From: an uncultured Spirochaetia bacterium
Lineage (GTDB): Bacteria > Spirochaetota > Spirochaetia > SZUA-6 > Bin103
Assembly (NCBI GenBank): GCA_958296075.1
Contig: CATQHW010000001.1
Location: forward strand, 186,001-250,000
Direction of reading: 5' to 3'
DNA: 64,000 nucleotides
The translations under genes and the position numbers were made by a program. Below the pieces are notes generated by a model. The model did no database searches. It was not told where the DNA came from and saw only the letters and a program-made list of their open reading frames with translations. Shown piece by piece: positions 31,449-39,938 of this stretch (positions within the stretch are counted from its first letter, which is position 1; every line of letters begins with the position of its first letter).

Positions 31449-31748
31449 ATAGATGGTCTGCTCTGATTCCAGAATCGCACGTCGGCGCACGTGATTGCGG
31501 CTGGTCTCGACGCCGCGCCGGCTGACCAGATCGACATCGCGCCCGAATATCGACCGCAGTTCTTCCTCCATCTGGTGCAGGTCGAAGAGCGTGTGGCGTG
31601 CGGTTTCGTCGAGACTGACCAGCACGTCGATATCGCTCCTCGGTCCGAAGTCATCACGGAGCACCGAACCGAACAGCGCGAGCTCGAAAACGTTCCAGCG
31701 CTCGCAAAATTCGGCGATCGCAGCTTCTCTGTCACGTCCGTCGATCAT
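31440..31748 (-). CDS. MNT-domain nucleotidyltransferase (HepT antitoxin type)
   Basis: FELALFGSVLRDDFGPRSDIDVLVSL contains GSX10DXD; overlaps the start of the hepT relic. Confidence 0.85.
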   Translation of the reverse strand: MIDGRDREAAIAEFCERWNVFELALFGSVLRDDFGPRSDIDVLVSLDETARHTLFDLHQMEEELRSIFGRDVDLVSRRGVETSRNHVRRRAILESEQTIYES

Positions 31749-31773
31749 GGTCGGGACGAACCGGTAAGCGGTA

Positions 31774-31800
31774 TCACCTTGAGGCTCTCGACGCCACGGT
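31774..31800 (-). pseudogene. 3'-terminal scrap of a type III mod gene
   Basis: Reads DDRGVESLK; the Mod protein encoded at 36603..39176 ends VDDRGVESLRIMELNDGTKK. Short, so moderate support. Confidence 0.55.
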
Positions 31801-31805
31801 CGTCC

Positions 31806-31854
31806 CTGGCCAGTCTACGCCAATCCCGGAGCCGCGGGTAGCGCCGCCCGCCGG
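31806..31854. repeat. 49-bp dispersed repeat, copy 1
   Basis: ctggccagtctacgccaatcccggagccgcgggtagcgccgcccgccgg, identical to 39187..39235. Confidence 0.93.
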
Positions 31855-31883
31855 CCGCGGAACAGGCCGGCGATCTTGCCGGC

Positions 31884-32982
31884 TAGTGGCCCGTATCATC
31901 AAATTATGTACTATAATCGAGGACATGGAAGAGCCGATTGTGTTGACCGAGGGCGAGCATCGCGAGCTCACCCAGCGGGTCATAAGTCGTACTGGCCGAG
32001 CCGAGGATGCGCGCCGTGCGCGGGTCATTCTCCTGCTCGGTGAAGGGCGCACCTGGGACGAGGTCGGTGATCGCGTCGGCTGCAGCCGCGGCTTCGTCGC
32101 ACTGTGGGCTCGACGCTTTCGTGCCGAGCGATTGGCCGGCTTGTACAGCCGGCACTGCGGTCAGAAGCCGTATCGCTGCACGCCGCAGGTGGAGGCGAAG
32201 ATACTCAACGCGACGCGTAAGCGTCCCACCGACGGCAGCACGCACTGGAGCACTCGGCGGTTGGCAGCCAAGCTGGGGGTGTCGCACATGATGGTGGCGC
32301 GTGTCTGGCGCAAGCACGGGCTGGCGCCGCATCGGATGGAGCGCTACATGAGTTCCAACGACCCGGACTTCACCCGGAAGGCTGCCGACATCATCGGGCT
32401 GTATCTGAACCCGCCTGCGCACGCGGCGGTGTTCTGCGTGGACGAGAAGACAGCGATACAAGCGCTTGATCGCAGCGAACCGGTGCTGCCGCTGTCGCCG
32501 GGGCGGGCTGAGCGGCATGGGTTCGAGTACTACCGGCACGGCACGCTGGCGCTGTATGCGGCGTTCGATACGAAGACCGGAGAGGTGCTTGGCAAGACTG
32601 CGGAGCGGCACACATCGGAGCAGTTTGTGTCGTTTCTTGGAGACATTGTGGCGCACCAGCCGGCTGGGCGGGAGATTCACGTGATTGTGGACAACCTGTC
32701 GGCGCACAAGACGAAGCGAGTGGCGGCATTTCTGGACGAACATCCGACGATGAAGCTGCATTTTACGCCGACGTACTCATCGTGGCTGAATCAGGTTGAG
32801 TTGTGGTTCGGGAAGGTATCTCGGGACGTGATAGCCCGAGGGGTGTTCAGTTCGGTGGCTGATCTGAGGCGCAAGCTGATGAGATACATACGCGCATACA
32901 ACAAGAATCCTCGAGTGGTGAAGTGGCGCTACGCTGATCCCTCGCGACACCTCGGTGCACGAGTACGTGTTACAGGCCACTA
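31884..32982 (+). mobile_element. IS630-family insertion sequence with TA at both ends
   Basis: TA-GTGGCCCGTATCA at the left and TGTTACAGGCCAC-TA at the right (inverted GTGGCCtGTAaCA) flank an IS630-type transposase. Confidence 0.88.
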
Positions 32983-32983
32983 G
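31925..32983 (+). CDS. IS630 family transposase (DDE)
   Basis: AVFCVDEKTAIQALDR; EIHVIVDNLSAHKTKRVAAFLDEHPTMKLHFTPTYSSWLNQVELWFGKVSRDVIARGVF. Confidence 0.94.
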   Translation: MEEPIVLTEGEHRELTQRVISRTGRAEDARRARVILLLGEGRTWDEVGDRVGCSRGFVALWARRFRAERLAGLYSRHCGQKPYRCTPQVEAKILNATRKRPTDGSTHWSTRRLAAKLGVSHMMVARVWRKHGLAPHRMERYMSSNDPDFTRKAADIIGLYLNPPAHAAVFCVDEKTAIQALDRSEPVLPLSPGRAERHGFEYYRHGTLALYAAFDTKTGEVLGKTAERHTSEQFVSFLGDIVAHQPAGREIHVIVDNLSAHKTKRVAAFLDEHPTMKLHFTPTYSSWLNQVELWFGKVSRDVIARGVFSSVADLRRKLMRYIRAYNKNPRVVKWRYADPSRHLGARVRVTGH

Positions 32984-35838
32984 GTGGAGCGCACGGCGCG
33001 CGTTCGTGCGGCGAGGATGTCGTGTATCTGTCCGGCGGCTCTCGACACCGCGCATGACCAGCGGCCGAAGCCGCCGTGGCCGTTGATCGCGGTCACCCAC
33101 TCCTGGAGATACTTCCGTTTCGTGCGGTCGCTGGCGCGGTCCCGGCCCTTTACTTCCAGGACCAGCATGGCGCCGGTCTTGAGCCGGATGATGAAGTCCG
33201 GGCGGTACTTGTGGACGACGCCGTTGTGCACGTAGAGCACCTCGAAGCCGAGATGATCGTTCTTCACCCAGGCGTCGACTGCCGGACTGTGATCGAGCGC
33301 ATAGGCTTCGGACGCTTCCCAGGTGCTGTCGTACACGCACAGGTTGACGTGGCTGCGCGCCGTGTGTTCGCACGGCTTCCCGGTGTACCAGGTGAGCATG
33401 TCGCCGGTGGCGCGGATCGGGTGATCGCGGTCGAAGATCGGGACCAGCCGTTCGGCATTCTCGAATCGAATCGCCTGCAGGACGTGCTGCACGATCTTGG
33501 TCATGTTGAGCGTCAGCACGAGACGCCGTTTCAAGGCGTCAGCGGCGAACGCAGCCGGTTCGATCACCAGCCGGTCCGAGCGGAGGAACTGCTCGGTCAG
33601 CCGCACCAGTTGCGCGACGAGCAGCGTCCGGTGCCCGCGCCAATCCGGTCGGATTTCATCGTAGACCTTCCGCGCGGTCTCGAACACGATGCGCTGCAGA
33701 CGGGATTCCCGCGCCAGCCGTTCCAGGTCGATCGCCGCGATCCTGGTCATGTCGGGCTTGCCGTCGACGATTGGGGCCAACTCCGCGATCCGGGCGGTCT
33801 GCGCGGCGGCGAGTAGCAGCGGCTCCGCATTCTCCCAGTCCACGGTGAGACGCGGTCTCAGCACCCGGTCGATGCGCACGACGTTCGGCCACGTGATCTC
33901 GAACCGTTGCTTTTCCCTGACCGGTTCGATGGCGGTCTTCGGCTCCGGCGGTGGCACGACTCCGTTCCGGGACTCGTGGGGCAGGAACGTGAACGGCACG
34001 CCGAAGACGTTCACGTACTCCGGCTCCAGGAGACCGGTTGCGCCGCTGACGTCGTAGGCGGTGCGGCGCAGCCCGCGGCCGATCACCTGTTCGCAGAGCA
34101 ACTGGCTGGCGAATGCCCGCAGGCCCATGATGTGGGTCACGGTCTTGGCGTCCCAGCCCTCGGAGAGCATGCCCACGGAGATCACGTTCTGGATGCGTTC
34201 GCCGGGACCGCCGACGCGGCCCACCGTATCGACCTGCCGGCGCAGGAGTTCAGCGCGCTGCTTGGCGTTCGGCCTGCGCCCCTGCCCGCCCTGAGCGCCC
34301 TGCCCGCCGGTGTCCGTGCCGTTGCCGCCGCTGGCCGCGAGCGGTTCCGCGGCGGCCTCCGCTTCGGCCAGCGTCTTCGAGTCGATGTGGAGCGTTCGCT
34401 CGGGATCGCACAGTTCCTCGATGCGGATGCTCCCCTGCGCGAACGCGTGCCGGACCCGCGCCGCGGTCTCGGTGCGGTTGGCGACCGTGATCATCGCCGG
34501 CGGCGTCGGGGAGCCGAGCGCCGCCCACTGCCGGGCGGTCTCGCGCCAGTCGTAACCCAGCAGGTAGTAGGCGTTGAGCACCAGGTCCGGCAGCGGGTCG
34601 GTGGGCGCGGCCCGGCGGTTCAGGTCGTCCTTCACCTCCGGGTCGTTGTAGATATGGTAGAAGCGGGACTTGTAGGTCTTGGCATCGGGCACCGCATCGT
34701 CCCGCACGACCACGCGCGGCGTCTTGACCAGGCCCGCCTCGATGGCGTCGTTCAGTCCGAAGTCGCTCACGATCCAGTCGAACAACGCTTCCTCGGAGCT
34801 CCGTCTGCCGGACGGCACGAACGGCGTCGCGGAGAAGTCGTAGCAGCGCAGGATGCCGCGCGTGCGGTGGATGCGGTCGAGACCACCGATCCACTTGGTG
34901 GCGGTTTCCAGATCGGCCCGGGCGATACCCCGATCACGGGATTGCTCGGAGATGCGCCAAGCATGATGCGCTTCGTCGTTGATCACCAGCAGGTCGCGGC
35001 CGCCAGCGGCGTCGCCGAGCACGGCGCGGACGTAGGCTTCATCGCTCAGCGCGCCGCGCTTGTCGACGCTGCGCCGCCGCGCCACCTGCGCGTCGGTCTC
35101 CCAGTTGAGCGCATGCCAGTTGCGGACTACCACTCTGCCCCGGCGCAGCTTGTCGAGCAGCGCGGAGGGGACGATGCGGAACTGCCGGTAGTAGTTGTCG
35201 GGGAGGGACGGATCGAGGACCGCCAGGCGACTCTTGACGGTGAGGCCGGGGGCGACCACCAGGACGGTGCGGGAGAACCGGCGGTCCTGCGGCCAGGCGG
35301 CCTTGTTCAGCACCTGCCAGGCGATGACCATCGCCATGACCACGGTCTTTCCGGTACCGGTCGCCATCTTGGCGCACAGCCGCGGGAAAGCTCCGCCATC
35401 GGTAGGAACGTCGATGCCCACCCGGTCGGCGGCCGGCGCCTCGTGCAGCCACATCAGGGTCTCCACCGCCTCGATCTGACAGAAGAAGAACCGGCGGGTA
35501 TCGAACTCCTCCGGGTCGGTCCAGTGCTGCAGCAGCCGCCGGGTCACGGTGGAGGCGCCGGGATAGCCGGCGTCGCGCCAAGCCCTGACGCGCGGCCGGA
35601 TGACGTTGACCAGCGGAATCTCGACCGTGATCCCCGGATCGTCGAACGCCCGCGAGTCGGGCGAGGCGATGACGTATCCTGCCGGCCGGCGCCCCGGCGC
35701 CAGATCGAACAGCCGCGTCTTCCGGTCGTACCGCCAGTGCTGCGCCGGCTCCTCGTACGGCGAATTGATGATCAGCCGGTCGATGGTGGATTGCGCCACG
35801 TGTGCTACGCGCTTAAAGCGCCCGGTTCGCGTCGACAT
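32981..35838 (-). CDS. type III restriction endonuclease subunit Res
   Basis: KMATGTGKTVVMAMVIAWQ, LLVINDEAHHAWR, QLLCEQVIGRGLRR; C-terminal nuclease YRPDFIIRLKTGAMLVLEVKGRD (PD...EVK). The stop codon lies at the IS630 boundary. Confidence 0.92.
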
Positions 35839-36622
35839 GGAACCCGGCCGCTTTCAATTCCGTGATAAGCTTAAGCTTCCATCCATCGCTGTCATCCAGA
35901 GCGATATACACCACGCCCGAGTAATCGGAAGGTATCTCCACCCCGCCCTTGGCCAAGGCTATGACTCGTTTTCGACCAAGACTGCCGCTGAAGAAGCCGA
36001 GCTCGAAGATCACGTTCTGGCGCGCACGAGGACGCGAAGCGGCCGTTCCGCCACCTAACGATCCAGCATCGTCCGGAGTCAACAGAGCGATCGCATACTC
36101 GACGACTTGCGCATGTCTCTCGAATTTCTCGATGATCGTACGGCCCTGGCTCGCTTGCTCGGTCAGTATCACCGGTTCGATCTTCAATTGTTCGAGGAAC
36201 CTCGCTATCGTTTCCCTGGTACCCTCATCACGGCCATGGATGAGAAAGACCTTGTTGCTAGTAATTGGTTCGACTGGATGCCTTACCGGTACGGACGTTG
36301 AAACTTCATCGTCAGGCCAATACTCATCGACTTCTTCGATCATGGACTCAAGCAATCCCTCAACACGTTCCAAGCCAGCTTTGTAAGATGGGTAAAAGAC
36401 GTCTATATCGCCTATCTCCGGTGAGATTCCGTAATTTATCCTGGTAAACTCCTTAACTCGATCTGGATTATATTCAAATGCATATTCGATAGCAACTTTA
36501 GTGTTCCTTTTCCATTTCTCGAAGGCTCTATTGTCCGATCTATTTTTCTTTAGTCCTGGAATCTCATCCAGCGCACGGCGAAGACGACTGATTACTCTCG
36601 ACTTATTTCTTTGTTCCATCAT
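35813..36622 (-). CDS. TIR-like (CAP12/Pycsar-effector-type, PF10137-like) protein embedded between mod and res
   Basis: NKVFLIHGRDEGTRETIARFLEQLKIEPVILTEQASQGRTIIEKFERHAQVVEYAIALLTPDDAG...RARQNVIFELGFFSGSLGRKRVIALAKGGVEIPSDYSGVVYIALDDSDGWKLKLITELKAAGF; overlaps mod by 20 bp and res by 26 bp. Confidence 0.87.
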   Translation of the reverse strand: MMEQRNKSRVISRLRRALDEIPGLKKNRSDNRAFEKWKRNTKVAIEYAFEYNPDRVKEFTRINYGISPEIGDIDVFYPSYKAGLERVEGLLESMIEEVDEYWPDDEVSTSVPVRHPVEPITSNKVFLIHGRDEGTRETIARFLEQLKIEPVILTEQASQGRTIIEKFERHAQVVEYAIALLTPDDAGSLGGGTAASRPRARQNVIFELGFFSGSLGRKRVIALAKGGVEIPSDYSGVVYIALDDSDGWKLKLITELKAAGFHVDANRAL

Positions 36623-39176
36623 TGAGCTCCATGATTCTCAGGCTTTCGACGCCGCGGTCGTCTACGATCTTGACCGCGGCGCGCTCGTGTTCGCCGGGCT
36701 CGAACGGGAGGGAGACGGTGCCGCGGTAGGCGGCGATCAGGTTCTGGTCGATCTCGGTTCGGAGGCTGCGGGCCAGACGTTTCCAACCGTCACCGGAACC
36801 GGCCATGGGAAAGAAGACCTGGCGAGGGAACAGGCTGCGGCCGTCGTAGTCGTGGTCCAGCATCCACATGGCTATGCGCTTGCTGTCGCTCGATTCGATG
36901 TCGCCGGTCCGGGTGTCGTAGTAATCGAACCCCTGCACCGAGACGCGCAGCTTGCCGGCGTGTTCGCCGTCCTCGATCTTCTCGACTTCGACGTCCGGCT
37001 GGCCGATCAGCCAGAAGCTCTCGTTGCTGGCGCGCTTGCCCTTCAGGTCGCCGGTCAGCAGGTCGGCGTTCATCTGCGCCTTGAGCAGGGTGACCCCGGG
37101 CCAGTTGGTTTCGTCGATGTCCTTGGCCGCTTCCGGGTCGAACTGGAAGGCGGTGAACACGACGACGGTCGGCCGTGGCACCAGCGTCTGCGATTCCTCC
37201 AGGGCGCGGGTGACTTGGCGCTGCTCCAGCGGCGCGTGATCGGGACCGAACGAAACCACGACCCGTTCCGCGTTAAAGGCGGTGCCCCGTTCGCGGATGC
37301 TGTCCGCGCCGGAGGCGTCCGGGCGGGTGTCGCCCTCGGCGTGCAGCCAGCGGGTGCCGGTCAACGGCTCCAGCCGTGCGAAGGAGATGCGCTGGCCGGC
37401 CTTGCCGCGGATGCCGGTCTTCAGCAGCTCGTCGCGCCAATCGCCCTGCCGCAGCGTCTCGCCGGAGCGGGCGATCGACTCGTCTGCCGGCTGCGGCGGC
37501 GCTTCGTTCTCGTCCAGCGGCGTGACGGTTGGAGCCGGGACCGCTTCGACGGTGAACGGGCCGGTGACCCGCGCCTTGCGCCGGTCCGGTTCCGGCTGGT
37601 CGTAGAGGATGGTCTCGATGGCTGGCTCGTCGTAGCCCAGGGTCCGTGCCGACACGGTGGCGACGCTGCGGTAGCGAAAGCCGGAGCCGACCCCCTCGTC
37701 GGGATGGGCCAGCTCGTAGTAGTCGAAGTTCGCGGTCATCAGGCGCTGGCGGGCGATGGCGACGGCCACGCGCGAGGTATCGCAGGTGATCCACCGGCGC
37801 CCCCACTGCTCGGCCACGGACGCGGTCGTGCCGGAGCCGCAGGTCGGGTCGAACACCAGATCGCCGGGGTCGGTGGTCATGAGGATGCAGCGTTGAATCG
37901 CCTTCGCAGCGGTCTGCACTACGTAGCGCTTGTTGGTGGGGGACATCGGGGCCGCCCACATGTTGTTGATGCGGCGACCGGGCACTTCGTCCTCGTACCG
38001 CTTCCACATGAGCGAAGACTGCCCTTCCAACGCTTCCAGGCGTCCCAATTCAGCGAGTCGATCCAGACCAGCGGCGGAGATCCTCCAGTGGCCGTCCCGG
38101 CTGCAACGAAAGATTCGGCCGCTATATTCATACGGTTCGGAACGTCCGGTCGTGGATACGCCCTGAGAATCGAGAGGCATTCGTCTGTAGATACGTGCGC
38201 CCGTTGGCAAGTGTCTGTCAGGGTCGAAACACTCTTCCGGCGTCGGTTTACGAGATTCCCCATCCGGTAGTTCGACCATGACGTGCCAACTGAAAGACTC
38301 GATCACCTCGGCGCGCGTGAGCGGCTCGTACAACTGGCGGTACTTGGTGAGCTTTCGGTCCTTGGCGTACCACAACAGATAGTCGGCGACCTCCGGCAAC
38401 CCCGTTGTCGAGCTCGCGCCGGTCGTCGCGTAGGCAATCGTCGCCTTCCGGTTCTCGGCACCAAATATCTCGTCCATGACGAGGCAGGAGCGATGGACGT
38501 TATGTCTCCCCATCTGCACGAAGCAGCTTCCGCTCTCGTGCAGCAGCTCGCGCGCCAACAGCAAGCGGTCGCGGAGATAGGCGAGGTAGGAGTGGATGCC
38601 GAGCTCCCAGGTATCCCGGAAGGCGCGAATCTGCTCCGGTTCGGACGTCAGGTCCTCGCCCCTGCCGTCGGTCACCTCACGCCCGTTCACGAACGGCTGA
38701 AAGTTCGAGCCGTAGCGGATGCCGTAGGGCGGATCGACGTAGACCGTCTGCACCTGCCCGCCGAGTCCCTCCTTCTCCAGCAGGCTGTTCATCACCAGCA
38801 GGCTGTCCCCGGCGATCAGGCGGTTGCTCCAATTGTGCCGGTGGCGGTAGAACTCGATCGCTTGGCGGATCGGCGGGTTCTCTTCGGGGGCGGCGAACAG
38901 TGAGATCTGCAGGTCCGCGCCGTTGCGCTTCCGGACCGCCTCCACGATGGTGCGCGGGTCGATGCGCTCGTGCACGTGCAGCGAGACCGTCGGCACCTCG
39001 AACGACGTGTGCTCGGCCTTCCCCGCCCAGTCGAGCTGCGGCTCCAGGTGCGGATCGTAGGCGTAGGCAGCGGCCCCCGCGTCCCGGTCGGTCTCCGGCG
39101 TCACCAGCCCGACCGGCGGATTGTTCGCCCGCTCCCTGCCGGTATGGGCGTAGTTCTCGATCTTGCGCTTCGCCAT
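36603..39176 (-). CDS. type III site-specific DNA adenine methyltransferase Mod
   Basis: TVYVDPPYGIRYGSNFQPFV (DPPY motif IV), FDPTCGSGTTASVAEQWGRRWITCDTSRVAVAIARQRL (motif I). Confidence 0.93.
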   Translation of the reverse strand: MAKRKIENYAHTGRERANNPPVGLVTPETDRDAGAAAYAYDPHLEPQLDWAGKAEHTSFEVPTVSLHVHERIDPRTIVEAVRKRNGADLQISLFAAPEENPPIRQAIEFYRHRHNWSNRLIAGDSLLVMNSLLEKEGLGGQVQTVYVDPPYGIRYGSNFQPFVNGREVTDGRGEDLTSEPEQIRAFRDTWELGIHSYLAYLRDRLLLARELLHESGSCFVQMGRHNVHRSCLVMDEIFGAENRKATIAYATTGASSTTGLPEVADYLLWYAKDRKLTKYRQLYEPLTRAEVIESFSWHVMVELPDGESRKPTPEECFDPDRHLPTGARIYRRMPLDSQGVSTTGRSEPYEYSGRIFRCSRDGHWRISAAGLDRLAELGRLEALEGQSSLMWKRYEDEVPGRRINNMWAAPMSPTNKRYVVQTAAKAIQRCILMTTDPGDLVFDPTCGSGTTASVAEQWGRRWITCDTSRVAVAIARQRLMTANFDYYELAHPDEGVGSGFRYRSVATVSARTLGYDEPAIETILYDQPEPDRRKARVTGPFTVEAVPAPTVTPLDENEAPPQPADESIARSGETLRQGDWRDELLKTGIRGKAGQRISFARLEPLTGTRWLHAEGDTRPDASGADSIRERGTAFNAERVVVSFGPDHAPLEQRQVTRALEESQTLVPRPTVVVFTAFQFDPEAAKDIDETNWPGVTLLKAQMNADLLTGDLKGKRASNESFWLIGQPDVEVEKIEDGEHAGKLRVSVQGFDYYDTRTGDIESSDSKRIAMWMLDHDYDGRSLFPRQVFFPMAGSGDGWKRLARSLRTEIDQNLIAAYRGTVSLPFEPGEHERAAVKIVDDRGVESLRIMELNDGTKK

Positions 39177-39186
39177 CCTGCGTCCC

Positions 39187-39235
39187 CTGGCCAGTCTACG
39201 CCAATCCCGGAGCCGCGGGTAGCGCCGCCCGCCGG
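39187..39235. repeat. 49-bp dispersed repeat, copy 2, immediately upstream of mod
   Basis: Identical to 31806..31854. Confidence 0.93.
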
Positions 39236-39686
39236 AGCGGTCCCCAACTCACCCAGCATCGCCGTACCTCCTCGCGGCGTCAGATGGGGCCGGCCACCAG
39301 AACGCTTTGCTTCGCGCGCTGCCATCGGCATCGCCGGGCAGATTTCGCCTCCTGCGCGGTGCGGGCGCGTGCGGGCCCGCGCCCGAGCCTTGCGCGTCCG
39401 GGTCGTCGGGCGGCGGCTGTTGGGGTAATATCCGGTCATGCAGGTGACGATCAGGAGCGGCGCCCCTGCAGCGGACGGGCTCCTGGCCGGCGGTGCTGCC
39501 ATCAAGCGGCCTCGCCGGCTCGATCGACATCGCCGGCGCTGCCTGGGACGTCTAAGAACGCGAGCTACTACCCGATCCGCGCCATCGGCTACGGCGCCCG
39601 CCTGTTTCACCGAGCTGGCTGCACACTGGTCGGCCCGGTGACGGCGCTCGTCGTGCTTGTGGTACATTCACTGATATAGGGGTTGG

Positions 39687-39938
39687 ATGATGCAAACGAG
39701 TATGGATCCGCATGTCGGCGCGACAGTGCCGGAGCCGCCTGTCTTCGCCACCTATCTTGAGGCGCATCGCGCGGCGGCGCGCCGCCGCGCGATGGAGGCG
39801 GAACGGGGCTTCATCGTGCAGGTGGCGAAGTCGCCCTACGGGGGATACTACGTTCGTTCCTGGCCCGAAGAAGCCTTGACTGATCCGGAACTGCGAGCCT
39901 TAATCCAACGCGACCAGCCAGAATACCAGGACCTCTGA
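39687..39938 (+). CDS. small hypothetical protein (about 80 aa) coupled to Fic
   Basis: Stop codon overlaps the Fic start (TGATG). No family recognised. Confidence 0.55.
   Translation: MMQTSMDPHVGATVPEPPVFATYLEAHRAAARRRAMEAERGFIVQVAKSPYGGYYVRSWPEEALTDPELRALIQRDQPEYQDL
39765..39794. repeat. 30-bp perfect palindrome inside the small ORF
   Basis: CATCGCGCGGCGGCGCGCCGCCGCGCGATG equals its own reverse complement. Confidence 0.9.
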
